Assembly: GCF_020966775.1 (NCBI RefSeq)
Contig: NZ_JAJKFV010000002.1
Location: 658,269-722,268 of the forward strand
Direction: 5' to 3'
Length of the DNA stretch: 64,000 nucleotides
From: Rhodopirellula halodulae
GTDB taxonomy: Bacteria; Planctomycetota; Planctomycetia; Pirellulales; Pirellulaceae
Positions within the stretch are counted from its first letter, which is position 1; each line of letters begins with the position of its first letter. Below are positions 26,369 to 35,639 of the stretch, in pieces. The position numbers were made by a program, and so were the translations under genes. The notes beneath the pieces are model-generated. The model was given only the letters and a program-made list of their open reading frames with translations, searched no databases and was not told the DNA's origin.

Positions 26369-28693
26369 TCACTCATCCTTCACGCGAGACATCCACTGGT
26401 TGCCCCAGCCAACATAGAGATCGTGCAAGAATGCCTTCCAGTCTTCCGCTGTCCGGCTGGCGGGGTACGGTTCGGGTGGCACCGGTTTGGAGGCGTCCCA
26501 AACCACTTGAAATTGTCCATCGCCACGGATCTGGCCCACTCGTGGTGTCTTGAAGCAATGCTGAGTCTCGGGATCGATGCGGGTGTCGCCTTCTGGAGCT
26601 GCGATTCTCTGAGTGAGCATCGCGCGGCGAATCGTTTTGGTTTCGGTGCTTTGCGATTCGCGGACTGCTTGTGCCCACAACATGACTCCGATGTAGGCGT
26701 CCTGCATTGGATCCGAGATCACTCGGTGCGGGTGTTTTTCTTTGAACCTTGCGACGAACTTTCGATTCGCATCGGTGTCCAGTGATTCGAAATAGGTCGA
26801 GGCGGCGTAGTCGCCCTCCACATCGGCGATATTGAGACTGCGGAGTGTCTGCTCGCCAAGGCTGAATGAAAGACACGAGATGTCCTCTCGTTGGATTCCC
26901 GCATTTCGAAGTTCGCGAAAGAAGGCCACGTTCGAATCGCCGTTGATGGTGTTCAGAATCATGTCCGGTTGGGATTTTTGAATCGCACGAACGACCGGTT
27001 CGAAGTGAGAGCTGCCCAGGGGCACAAACATCTCGCCGATGAGTTCCGCATCGGTGTTCTGGAGTTGATCTTTGATGACCTCGCTCGCCATGCGCGGGAA
27101 AACATAGTCCGAGCCCACGACGAAGAACCGTTTCTTGTGAAGGATCTCCCTGGCCCATGACACCGCCGGAATGATTTGCTGGTTTGGCGCGGCACCCATG
27201 TAGACGATGTTTGGTGACGTCTCCATGCCTTCGTACTGAACCGGATAAACCAGCAAGTGGTTGTGCTTTTCAAAGACCGGCCGAACGGTCTTGCGTGACG
27301 CGGATGTCCAACATCCAAAGACCGTGCAAACCTTCTCGTCGACGATCAGTCGTTCGGCTTCTCGAGCGAAGGTTTCCGTGTTGGATCGACCATCGGCAAC
27401 AACCGCCTGCACTTGGCGACCCAGCAAGCCTCCTGACTGGTTGATTTCTTGGATCGCCATGAGCGTGGCATCCACCACACTCGTCCCGTTTGTCGACATG
27501 GTTCCGCTTAAAGATTGCAGCACACCGACCTTGATCGGATCGCCTTGCGGAACCGGAATCGAGGAAAAGAAACCTTGGAAGGAAAGGCCGACCAAGACCA
27601 AGAGACCAATACCGGCGATTCCCCCCAGAAACCAGCGACGCGATCGTTGTCCCTGCGTCCGCAACAAGGCGGGATGACTCATCCCCGACTGACTGGGCAG
27701 TTCGATTTGAGCTTCACCGGAGAGGGCAGCCACAACGGCTTGCAAGTCTCGCAACATCTCCTCCACCGTCTGATACCGATCTGACGGATCCTTTGCCATC
27801 GCCCGACCGACAATCGCGGCGCAGGCGACTGGCACAGACGCGTCCAGATCGCGAGGGTCAGGGATACTCTTGTTGCAGTGGGCAAACATGACCTGAACCA
27901 CACTGTCTGATTCATCGTAGGGCTGTCGCCCTGTTAGCAGGCAATAATAGGTCGCTCCCAGTGCATAGATGTCGGTGCGAGAATCGACGGCTTGTCCTTG
28001 GCACTGCTCGGGGCTCATGAAGTAGGGGGTGCCGATCACCGTTCCCGTTTGCGTCATTTGGCCCGCCGAGTCTGCTGACGAGAGTTTGGCGAGGCCGAAA
28101 TCGGTTACTTTGACGGCACCATTGCCGGACCGCACGAGATTGGCTGGTTTGATGTCACGGTGGACCAATCCTTCGGCATGGGCTGCTGCGACGCCATGAC
28201 AGGCGTCCAGCATGATCCGAGTGGCCTCCAGGGCGGTGCAGGCTCCGTGCTCTTGCACTTCTTCCGAGACGCTTCCGCCGGTCAGCAATTCCATGACCAA
28301 AAAGTGGGTCGGTCCCTCTTGCCCAATTTCATGAATCGCGGCGACGTTGGCATGGCTCAGCTTCCCAGCGGCTTTGGCCTCGGATTGAAAGCGACCCACG
28401 GCGGTCGGGTTGCTTGCCGTTTGGTCGGACAGAATCTTGATCGCCACGTCCCGTTCCAAAGATGGATCGTGGGCACGCCAGACGACACCCATGCCGCCTT
28501 GTCCTAGCAAGGCGGTGATTTGGTATTTACCCAGTGACTTTCCAATCCAATTCTGAACAGGCAGGCGACCGTGTGAGAGCGGTGCCGTGTCACCTGGCGT
28601 CACGCTCATGCTTTCCGTTTCACCGAACTGACGACCTGCGGCCGCAACGCAATCGTCTGGCTTTTTAAGAGGAGGTTGTTGATCGGATGGCAT
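26369..28693 (-). CDS. Ser/Thr protein kinase fused to a UrtA-like periplasmic binding domain
   Basis: This 774-residue receptor-like protein has a cytoplasmic Hanks-type kinase (about residues 55-320). Visible are the glycine loop GQGGMGVVWRA (64-74), VAIK lysine 86, glutamate 105, the HRDIKPANL loop (178-186), DFG (198-200) and SPE (227-229). A single membrane helix follows (about 354-375, WFLGGIAGIGLLVLVGLSF). The rest (386-774) is a type I periplasmic binding fold close to the urea/amide receptors UrtA and AmiC: IKVGVLQSLSGTMSTNG, EINQSGGLLGRQVQAVVADG, TVFGCWTSASRKTV and VYPVQYEGMETSPNI. Placed 9 bases before glgX, it probably links an extracytoplasmic ligand to phosphorylation of a cytoplasmic target. 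Ligand and target are unknown. Confidence 0.88.
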   Translation of the reverse strand: MPSDQQPPLKKPDDCVAAAGRQFGETESMSVTPGDTAPLSHGRLPVQNWIGKSLGKYQITALLGQGGMGVVWRAHDPSLERDVAIKILSDQTASNPTAVGRFQSEAKAAGKLSHANVAAIHEIGQEGPTHFLVMELLTGGSVSEEVQEHGACTALEATRIMLDACHGVAAAHAEGLVHRDIKPANLVRSGNGAVKVTDFGLAKLSSADSAGQMTQTGTVIGTPYFMSPEQCQGQAVDSRTDIYALGATYYCLLTGRQPYDESDSVVQVMFAHCNKSIPDPRDLDASVPVACAAIVGRAMAKDPSDRYQTVEEMLRDLQAVVAALSGEAQIELPSQSGMSHPALLRTQGQRSRRWFLGGIAGIGLLVLVGLSFQGFFSSIPVPQGDPIKVGVLQSLSGTMSTNGTSVVDATLMAIQEINQSGGLLGRQVQAVVADGRSNTETFAREAERLIVDEKVCTVFGCWTSASRKTVRPVFEKHNHLLVYPVQYEGMETSPNIVYMGAAPNQQIIPAVSWAREILHKKRFFVVGSDYVFPRMASEVIKDQLQNTDAELIGEMFVPLGSSHFEPVVRAIQKSQPDMILNTINGDSNVAFFRELRNAGIQREDISCLSFSLGEQTLRSLNIADVEGDYAASTYFESLDTDANRKFVARFKEKHPHRVISDPMQDAYIGVMLWAQAVRESQSTETKTIRRAMLTQRIAAPEGDTRIDPETQHCFKTPRVGQIRGDGQFQVVWDASKPVPPEPYPASRTAEDWKAFLHDLYVGWGNQWMSRVKDE

Positions 28694-28741
28694 GGAGCGT
28701 CTGCTTGCAAGTCGTGGTCAAGGTTGAGTCTTCGAGGCACT

Positions 28742-29440
28742 CTAGTTCTCCAACCACTTTATTCGGTGTTGTTCGATGATGGCCAAGGCTTCATCGGAAT
28801 TCGAGACGCATTGAGGGATCTCCATGTCTTGTTCACTGGCCAGCGGTGAATCGGGCGAGAGCATCGACGTCTTCGCCCATTCGATGAGCCCCGGCCACAT
28901 GTTGCCAACCAAGACCAACGGTGTGTTGTTGAGGTGGTGGACTTGCAGGAGTTGCCAGATCATCAACGTCTCCAGCACAGTACCGATTCCCCCGGGAGCC
29001 ACGATGAAGGCATCAGAAGTCAGCACGAACTGATGCAGTCGCGTGAAGAACGTCCGATGCTCGAACGTTTGATTGACGAACGAGTTGATTTCTTGTTCGA
29101 AGGGTAGGTCAACGCGGATACCGATCGACTGAGCTCGTTCTGGATCGCTCGAAGCGCCTTCGTTGGCAGCCTGCATCAACCCGGGGCCTCCTCCTGTGAT
29201 GATGTCGCAGCCCATTTCCGCCAGCGCGGCGGCGCAGCGTTTGGTTTCGTCGTAGCCAAACGTGCCGGGCTGAACGCGTGCCGACCCGAAGATCGTCACG
29301 CGGTATCGATCTCGCTTGGAAGGTCGCAAACGGGTCAAACGGTTGACGACATCCCACAGGCCGAGCACGGCCTCGGAAAGCACTTCTTTGACATCGTCTT
29401 CATCTGCCAAACTGACGGTTGAATCTTTGGTTTCACTCAT
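28742..29440 (-). CDS. LOG-family (TIGR00730) Rossmann-fold protein
   Basis: This 232-residue protein belongs to the LOG/'lysine decarboxylase-like' family, whose studied members are nucleoside-5'-monophosphate phosphoribohydrolases. Diagnostic motifs are ITGGGPGLMQAANEGA and PGGIGTVLETLMIWQLLQ (the PGGxGTxxE signature with its catalytic glutamate). The N-terminal extension of about 40 residues carries an acidic helix. Many bacterial copies have no known function in cytokinin metabolism and may remove bases from damaged or unusual nucleotides. The gene lies 69 bases after phosphoketolase and 48 before the kinase fusion. Confidence 0.85.
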   Translation of the reverse strand: MSETKDSTVSLADEDDVKEVLSEAVLGLWDVVNRLTRLRPSKRDRYRVTIFGSARVQPGTFGYDETKRCAAALAEMGCDIITGGGPGLMQAANEGASSDPERAQSIGIRVDLPFEQEINSFVNQTFEHRTFFTRLHQFVLTSDAFIVAPGGIGTVLETLMIWQLLQVHHLNNTPLVLVGNMWPGLIEWAKTSMLSPDSPLASEQDMEIPQCVSNSDEALAIIEQHRIKWLEN

Positions 29441-29509
29441 GGTGTGTGGCTCATGCGTGGGACCCGGTTGTGTCCATTTGGAACGCGGAGGAATCGATAG
29501 GAGATTGTG

Positions 29510-31960
29510 TCAGACGTTGTCGCCCTCGGTGGAAGTGCCTGCCGGTCCGACGTTGGAACAACCGCCCCATGCCCAGCCACTGATTTCGGGCATGTCATCG
29601 CCGTATTTTTCGACATACCGTTTGTGGTCGATCAGCTTGTCGTGGAGTCTCTGTTTGAAGTAAGCCGCGCGAGCACCCAATTGCGGCAGACGATCGATCA
29701 CATCTTCACAGAGATGGAATCGATCCAATTCGTTCATGACAACCATGTCAAAAGGTGTGGTGGTCGTCCCTTCTTCTTTGTAGCCACGGACGTGTAAGTT
29801 CTTATGGTTGGTTCGCCGATAGGTGAGCCGGTGAATCAACCAGGGGTAACCGTGGAAGGCGAAAATGATCGGTTTGTCTTTAGTGAACAAGGCATCAAAA
29901 TCGTGGTCCGACAACCCATGCGGATGCTCGCTTTGAGGTTGCAATTTCATCAGGTTCACAATGTTGATGACCCGGACTTTTAGATCAGGCAAGTGTGTCC
30001 GCAAGAGATCAACCGCGGCCAGTGTTTCGAGCGTTGGCACGTCGCCGCAACACGCCATCACCACGTCGGGTTCGGATCCCATGTCGTTGCTGGCCCATTC
30101 CCAGATTCCCAGTCCGGCCGAACAGTGTTTGATCGCTTGATCCATGGTCAACCACTGCGGTGCGGGTTGTTTGCCGGCGATCACGACGTTGACATAGTTG
30201 CGACTACGCAGGCAATGCTCGGTCACCGAGAGCAGGCAGTTTGCGTCCGGCGGTAGGTAAACACGAATCACCTCTGACTTTTTGTTGACGACGTGATCGA
30301 TGAAACCGGGATCCTGATGACTCAGGCCGTTGTGGTCCTGACGCCACACGTGGGAGCTGAGGAAGTAGTTCAAGGACGCGATCGGTCTACGCCAAGGAAT
30401 GTGGTTGCAAGTTTTCAGCCACTTAGCATGTTGGTTGAACATCGAGTCGATGATATGGATGAACGCCTCGTAGCAGGAAAAGAAACCATGGCGTCCGGTG
30501 AGCAGATAACCTTCGAGCCATCCCTGACATTGGTGTTCGCTCAGTACCTCCATCACGCGGCCATCCGGCGACAGATGATCATCTTGGGGATAGATGTCCG
30601 CCATGTAGCAACGATCGGTGACCTCCAGCACATCTTGCCAACGATTCGAGTTGTTCTCGTCAGGGCTGAACAATCGAAAGTTGTTGCTGCTCAGGTTCTT
30701 CCGCATGACATCTCGCAGGTACGTGCCCATCACCCTTGCGGACTCGGCAATCGTTGCTCCTGGGCGCGGGACCGCCACTTCATAGTCGCAGTAGTCGGGC
30801 AATTTCAGGTCACGCATGAGCAGCCCGCCGTTGGCGTGCGGGTTGTCACTCATTCGACGTTGTCCCTGGGGAGCCAATTCGGCAAGTTCGGGGATCAACG
30901 TTCCGTCGTCGTCAAACAGTTCCTCCGGACGATAGCTTTTCATCCAATGCTCGAGGATTCGGATGTGCTCTTCGTTGTCCATGTCGCTCATCGGCACTTG
31001 GTGACTTCGCCAATAGCCTTCGCACTTCTTGCCATCAATTTCTTCTGGGCAAGTCCATCCTTTGGGTGTGCGGAAGATGATCATGGGCCAAGCCGGTCGT
31101 TTCACCGAATCTCCGGAACGTGCGTCTTTCCAGATCTGCTTGATCTCAGCGATCACGGTATCCATGACGGACGCCAGTTTCTTGTGAACGACCTCCGGGT
31201 CCGTTCCTTCGACGAAGTACGGTTTGTAACCCATTCCTTCGAACAGACTTGTCAGTTCTTGCTTGGGGATCCTCGCCAGAAAACAAGGATTGGCGATCTT
31301 GTACCCATTCAAATGCAGGATGGGCAGCACGGCCCCATCGCGGGCCGGATTGAGAAATTTGTTGCCGTGCCAACCGGTGGCCAATGGCCCAGTCTCGGCT
31401 TCGCCGTCGCCAACAACGCAAGAGACGATCAAATCTGGATTGTCGAAGGCGGCTCCATAGGCATGGCTGAGAGCGTACCCAAGTTCGCCGCCTTCGTGGA
31501 TGCTACCGGGCGTCTCCGGTGAAACATGGCTAGGAATGCCTCCTGGAAAACTGAACTGCTTGAAGAGTTTTTGAATTCCCTCTTCGTCTTGACTGATGTC
31601 GGGATAGAACTCGCTGTAGGTTCCTTCCAAGTAAGCGTGCGCCACCAGTGATGGACCGCCGTGACCAGGGCCGATCACATAAATCATGTTCAGGTCATCT
31701 CGTTTGATCACACGGTTGAGATGAACACAGAGCATGTTCAGACCTGGCGATGTCCCCCAGTGCCCCAATAACCTGGGTTTGATGTGTTCTCGTTTCAGCG
31801 GTTCCTTCAACAATGGATTGTCGAGTAGGTAAATTTGACCCACCGACAGATAATTCGAAGCCCGCCAATAGGCGTTTAGCTTGGAGAGTTCTTCTTGGCT
31901 CAGCGTCTGGTCGTGGACGTCGGATTGGACAGATTGTGCTTCGTTGGTCGTCGTCGACAT
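29510..31960 (-). CDS. xfp: Phosphoketolase (Xfp/Xpk)
   Basis: This 816-residue thiamine-diphosphate enzyme splits xylulose 5-phosphate (and often fructose 6-phosphate) with phosphate into acetyl phosphate plus a sugar phosphate. Hallmarks are [60 protein letters not shown] and the late [18 protein letters not shown]. Length is full. Acetate kinase, which would turn the acetyl phosphate into ATP, is not in the window. Upstream (75 bases) is the V-type ATPase operon and downstream are the LOG, kinase and glycogen genes, suggesting a low-energy or fermentative module. Confidence 0.95.
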   Translation of the reverse strand: MSTTTNEAQSVQSDVHDQTLSQEELSKLNAYWRASNYLSVGQIYLLDNPLLKEPLKREHIKPRLLGHWGTSPGLNMLCVHLNRVIKRDDLNMIYVIGPGHGGPSLVAHAYLEGTYSEFYPDISQDEEGIQKLFKQFSFPGGIPSHVSPETPGSIHEGGELGYALSHAYGAAFDNPDLIVSCVVGDGEAETGPLATGWHGNKFLNPARDGAVLPILHLNGYKIANPCFLARIPKQELTSLFEGMGYKPYFVEGTDPEVVHKKLASVMDTVIAEIKQIWKDARSGDSVKRPAWPMIIFRTPKGWTCPEEIDGKKCEGYWRSHQVPMSDMDNEEHIRILEHWMKSYRPEELFDDDGTLIPELAELAPQGQRRMSDNPHANGGLLMRDLKLPDYCDYEVAVPRPGATIAESARVMGTYLRDVMRKNLSSNNFRLFSPDENNSNRWQDVLEVTDRCYMADIYPQDDHLSPDGRVMEVLSEHQCQGWLEGYLLTGRHGFFSCYEAFIHIIDSMFNQHAKWLKTCNHIPWRRPIASLNYFLSSHVWRQDHNGLSHQDPGFIDHVVNKKSEVIRVYLPPDANCLLSVTEHCLRSRNYVNVVIAGKQPAPQWLTMDQAIKHCSAGLGIWEWASNDMGSEPDVVMACCGDVPTLETLAAVDLLRTHLPDLKVRVINIVNLMKLQPQSEHPHGLSDHDFDALFTKDKPIIFAFHGYPWLIHRLTYRRTNHKNLHVRGYKEEGTTTTPFDMVVMNELDRFHLCEDVIDRLPQLGARAAYFKQRLHDKLIDHKRYVEKYGDDMPEISGWAWGGCSNVGPAGTSTEGDNV

Positions 31961-32035
31961 CAGTCGCTCCTGGGAACGGAAGGCTGTGTTGTGGTTCGGT
32001 CAATTTGAATCGGTAAGCCGCGAACCAGGTATGAA

Positions 32036-33847
32036 TCACGAGGCGGTTTGAGCCAGTTCACGCACCGCTGCTTCGATCGATGCTTTGTAGTTTTGGTAGT
32101 CTGCTGAATCTTGCGGGCTGTAGTTCCAGTTCTTATAGAGACCGGTGATTTTGGTGAAAAAATCACGAGCCTCATCGCGAGTTTCAAAGTCGTAATCGCG
32201 ATCAACAAGGCTTCGAAGCAACTTCAGACTCTCCAATTGTCGCGGGCGCGGCATGCAGGCATCGACTTCATCAAAGGCGTCTTGTTGCAGATAGGCCATG
32301 TCAACCAAGACGGATTTCTGCCAAGTGATATAATCTTCCAGCGTGATTCCCTCTTCACCGGTGACCTGCATCATTTGGTTGATTGCGTCGCCTCGCTCGA
32401 GCAGTTCCCGCAACTGTTTGACGTCGCGTGTCCAATTGGGATCAAGGTTTTCGCTCAACCAACTCTTGAGTTGGTCCAAGTACCTCGACCAAGAGATCAG
32501 CGGGTCGATCGCTGGATAAAAACGTTTGTAGGCGCGGTCATAAGAAAGTCCGAGGAATGCCTTGACGGTGCCGAGCGTCGATTGGGTGACAGGTTCCTCA
32601 AAGTTTCCACCGGCTGGTGAAACCGTTCCGATCATCGTCAGGCTGCCCTCTGAATCATCCGCACAGCGAATCAAACCCGCTCGTTCGTAGACACTTTTGA
32701 TGGATGAATCGAGGTAGGCGGGGAAGGCTTCTTCACCCGGGATCTCTTCCATCCGGCCGGATGTTTCCCGCATGGCTTGGGCCCAACGCGAAGTGGAGTC
32801 GGCGATCAGCAGGACATTCAATCCCATTTGGCGGTAGTACTCCGCCAGCGTGACACCCATGTAGATCGATGCTTCGCGAGCGGCAACTGGCATGGAGGAG
32901 GTGTTGCAGATGATGATGGTGCGGTCCATCAAGGTGCCACCGGTGCGTGGGTCTTTTGTCTCGGGGTACATCGTGATCGTTTCAACCACTTCGCCAGCGC
33001 GTTCGCCGCAGGCCACCACCACCACGATATCGACGCTTGAATACCGGGCGATCGTACTCTGCAAAACCGTTTTGCCAGCGCCGAACGGTCCTGGAATGCA
33101 CCCGGTCCCACCGTTGGCGATTGGGAAAAACGTGTCGATGATTCGCGTCCCGGTGGTGATGGGTTCTTGGGCGTACAAACGTTCTGCATAACGTCGACGC
33201 AACAAGGACTCGGGGATAGGACGGCGAACGGGCCAACGCTGAACCATGGTGATCTCGCGTTCGACGCCACCGGATTTAAACCGCACAACTGGGTCCTGCA
33301 GCGTCCATTCTCCCTCACCGATCCAGGTGACTGTGACCGGTTCTTTCTCTCCGAAGGGGACGAGGATCTTATGAGTGAAGGGGCCTTCGGGGACCGTCCC
33401 CAGCACTCCACCAGGCGGGACACGCGAACCAACGGAGACGGCCGGGGTGAACTTCCAGGTTTGCTCTAGATTCAGCTGTGGAGCTGACACGCCTCGTGGC
33501 AAGAAGAAACCATGTTGTTCCGCCAAATCGTGAAGTGGATTCTGAAGGCCATCAAAGACACGCCCCAGCAAGCCAGGGCCCAAGGTGGCGGACAACATTT
33601 CATCGGTCATCTCAACACGGTCACCGACACGGACCCCCGACGTGTCTTCAAAGACCTGCATGTCTGCTGTGCGTCCACGAATTCGCAGCACTTCTGCTTT
33701 CAGCCGTTCTTCGCCGACGCAGATGTAGCCCACCTCGTTCTTTTTCACAGACGCTTGTTCGTCGATCTGAACCAGCACCAGACTTTCGCGGACTTGAACG
33801 ACCGTTGCCGTCTTGGACTCCCTGTTTCCGCTATGCATTTGCGACAT
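32036..33847 (-). CDS. ntpA: V-type ATPase subunit A (catalytic)
   Basis: This 603-residue catalytic subunit has the V-type insert and the P-loop CIPGPFGAGKTVLQSTIARY. It is followed by VVVACGERAGEVVETI and the catalytic MREISGRMEEIPGEE-like segment, here MRETSGRMEEIPGEEAFPAY. The SRWAQAMRETSGR and VSPAGGNFEEPVTQSTL stretches are typical. It is the last gene of the V-ATPase operon, overlapping the DUF2764 gene by 17 bases and ending 75 bases before phosphoketolase. The length matches bacterial V-type A subunits. Confidence 0.95.
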   Translation of the reverse strand: MSQMHSGNRESKTATVVQVRESLVLVQIDEQASVKKNEVGYICVGEERLKAEVLRIRGRTADMQVFEDTSGVRVGDRVEMTDEMLSATLGPGLLGRVFDGLQNPLHDLAEQHGFFLPRGVSAPQLNLEQTWKFTPAVSVGSRVPPGGVLGTVPEGPFTHKILVPFGEKEPVTVTWIGEGEWTLQDPVVRFKSGGVEREITMVQRWPVRRPIPESLLRRRYAERLYAQEPITTGTRIIDTFFPIANGGTGCIPGPFGAGKTVLQSTIARYSSVDIVVVVACGERAGEVVETITMYPETKDPRTGGTLMDRTIIICNTSSMPVAAREASIYMGVTLAEYYRQMGLNVLLIADSTSRWAQAMRETSGRMEEIPGEEAFPAYLDSSIKSVYERAGLIRCADDSEGSLTMIGTVSPAGGNFEEPVTQSTLGTVKAFLGLSYDRAYKRFYPAIDPLISWSRYLDQLKSWLSENLDPNWTRDVKQLRELLERGDAINQMMQVTGEEGITLEDYITWQKSVLVDMAYLQQDAFDEVDACMPRPRQLESLKLLRSLVDRDYDFETRDEARDFFTKITGLYKNWNYSPQDSADYQNYKASIEAAVRELAQTAS

Positions 33848-34490
33848 GGGTCACCTTGTCGATGAGTTCAGTGAAGCGAGCTTTGGCTCGCGATGGATCA
33901 CATGCAAGCCATGCTTGGAGCATGTCACACTTGAAGACATATGCCATCACCGCTTGAAACCCGAACATGGATTGTTCGGCGCACCGCGTCAGCCACTGCC
34001 AATTCAAACGAACCAACATCCGTTCCAATCCGATCGCGTCACCGGACCACAATCGCTCGGAGACCATCGGCAGCCATGGGAACACATGTTCCAAACCGAA
34101 GCACGGAAGTTCCCAGTGTTTGCGAATGTAATGCGCGCGCGGGCCGATTCCCCACCGATGTGGCTCGTCGGAGAGGTCCTGCCCATCGTGCTTCCACCGC
34201 AGCGCAGCCAGCAGCGACTTTTGAGTCATACGAAATTCGATGTAGTCATGCAGGGGTGTGTCGAGTTTCTCATCGATGAGTCCCGGCAACGTGGCAATCC
34301 GATCCTGGTCACCCAACAGTCGCTGCTCACGCCAGCCGATCAACGACCGAGCATGATCCAATTGCTCGGCGTGCGATGGGCTCAGCCGATTCAATCGTTG
34401 CCGCAACCGCAATGGTGAGATCGGCAACCATTTGGCTTTCTCGAAATCTGGTAGATGCGGCAAACTACAGATCAAGTCGTAGTACATCAC
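33831..34490 (-). CDS. DUF2764 protein of the V-type ATPase operon
   Basis: This 219-residue protein begins MMYYDLICSLPHLPDFEKAK, the DUF2764 pattern. It contains conserved WREQRLLGDQDRIATLPGLI and tryptophan-rich helices. In Chlamydia and spirochete V-ATPase operons a DUF2764 gene stands where subunit C is expected, so it is thought to serve as the central-stalk connector or equivalent. It is all-helical and has no catalytic motif. It overlaps subunit E by four bases (ATGA) upstream and subunit A by 17 bases downstream. Confidence 0.8.
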   Translation of the reverse strand: MMYYDLICSLPHLPDFEKAKWLPISPLRLRQRLNRLSPSHAEQLDHARSLIGWREQRLLGDQDRIATLPGLIDEKLDTPLHDYIEFRMTQKSLLAALRWKHDGQDLSDEPHRWGIGPRAHYIRKHWELPCFGLEHVFPWLPMVSERLWSGDAIGLERMLVRLNWQWLTRCAEQSMFGFQAVMAYVFKCDMLQAWLACDPSRAKARFTELIDKVTHVANA

Positions 34491-35143
34491 TTTGTCTCCG
34501 CACCCTCCAGAATCGTTTTGAAACGAGGGACCATTCGCTCCGAAATCAGCCGTGCGACAGCGCGGTCGGACAAATCGATTTCCAATTGATCTTGCACCAG
34601 TTGGACGCGAACACCGCCTTCGACTTCGTGTGACGGAATCAGCTCGATTCCTTCGCGAAGCATGTCGCTGGACAACGCAAGAATCGCATGTTTGCCTTCT
34701 TCTTTGAGGGTGGCCTCGCCCAATAACGCTTGCGAAATTCGGATTTCGATTTGTTTGTCTTGGATATACTCTTCAGCAGCGCCTCCGGCTAAAACCAGCA
34801 CAAGATTGCGAACCAATTGTTCGTCATGCGTGGCAGAAACGACCAATCGCTTGACGAATTGTTCGAACCGTTCGACGACGCGTGCTTTGAGGTCCAGCAC
34901 GGTGTCGCGAGCTGCCAATTGCAAAGCATCGAGTGACGCGGTTCGGTGGGCCTCGATTTCAGATTTGGCTTTGCTTCGTTCGGCTTCCGCTTCGGCCTTG
35001 GCGGCAGCAACAATCTCCGCGGCCTCCTGGCGTGCTTTGCGCAACAACCGATCGGCTTCGGTTTCCGCCGCTTGGACGCCTTGATCGCGGATCCGCTCGA
35101 TCAAGTTCTGAACACTTGAGGACGCGGTTGTGTTTTCGTGCAT
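34487..35143 (-). CDS. ntpE: V-type ATPase subunit E (peripheral stalk)
   Basis: This 218-residue subunit forms the peripheral stalk of the V1 sector. The N-terminal two-thirds is an Ala/Glu/Arg-rich coiled coil (RLLRKARQEAAEIVAAAKAE and following), and the C-terminal part holds a globular domain ending in LVQDQLEIDLSDRAVARLIS. The frame continues upstream to 35257, but the ATG at 35143 (MHENTTASSSVQNL) matches the normal start of the family. It overlaps the DUF2764 gene by four bases and lies 49 bases after subunit K. Confidence 0.88.
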   Translation of the reverse strand: MHENTTASSSVQNLIERIRDQGVQAAETEADRLLRKARQEAAEIVAAAKAEAEAERSKAKSEIEAHRTASLDALQLAARDTVLDLKARVVERFEQFVKRLVVSATHDEQLVRNLVLVLAGGAAEEYIQDKQIEIRISQALLGEATLKEEGKHAILALSSDMLREGIELIPSHEVEGGVRVQLVQDQLEIDLSDRAVARLISERMVPRFKTILEGAETK

Positions 35144-35192
35144 CGTTCTATCCCACTCAGTGGTGGCAGCTTCTAGTTTGCGTTTTCCTGAC

Positions 35193-35639
35193 TTAAGACG
35201 GCAATCGACCTGCCAGTACGAGCGCGAATACAAACGCGAACACTGCGAAGCCTTCAATCAAGGCTGCTGGAGCCAGTGAAATCCCAAACACTTCTGGTTT
35301 GCTTTTGGAGGAATTGATTGCTGCGGCACATGCTGAACCTTGGGCCAAGGCGCTGACCATCAGGGCGACGCCGGACAACGCTCCCAAGGCAAACATGCCG
35401 GGCGAGTTCTCTGGTGAGATCGCCGCAGGCAAAGCCATCGTGACGACGATCCCGTAAATGGTTTGGGACGAGGGCATCGCTGCAACGCCGACATAGCGAC
35501 CGTAACCACTCTCAACTTCGAGCATCGCGCCACACGCAGCCATGCCACCGCGTAGACAGCCAATCATGCTGCCTACCGCACCCAGTGCGAGCGGCGCATA
35601 AAGCCCGATCCACCCCAACGTGATCGCTGTCAATTCCAT
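35193..35639 (-). CDS. ntpK: V-type ATPase subunit K (membrane rotor)
   Basis: This 148-residue double hairpin has four membrane helices and forms the ion-carrying rotor ring. The proposed ion-site residues are all present by pattern: S58 and Q59 in AAMPSSQTIYG (helix 2), Q100 in SALAQGSACAAA (helix 3) and E129 in APAALIEGFAVFAF (helix 4). This is the T/S-Q ... Q ... E set that binds sodium in the Enterococcus NtpK ring. Sodium coupling is an inference from these residues. It overlaps the subunit I gene by 10 bases. Confidence 0.88.
   Translation of the reverse strand: MELTAITLGWIGLYAPLALGAVGSMIGCLRGGMAACGAMLEVESGYGRYVGVAAMPSSQTIYGIVVTMALPAAISPENSPGMFALGALSGVALMVSALAQGSACAAAINSSKSKPEVFGISLAPAALIEGFAVFAFVFALVLAGRLPS

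Noticed and set aside
30293..31522. 409-codon plus-strand frame inside phosphoketolase
   Set aside because: Antisense to a well-conserved enzyme and lacking any family resemblance.
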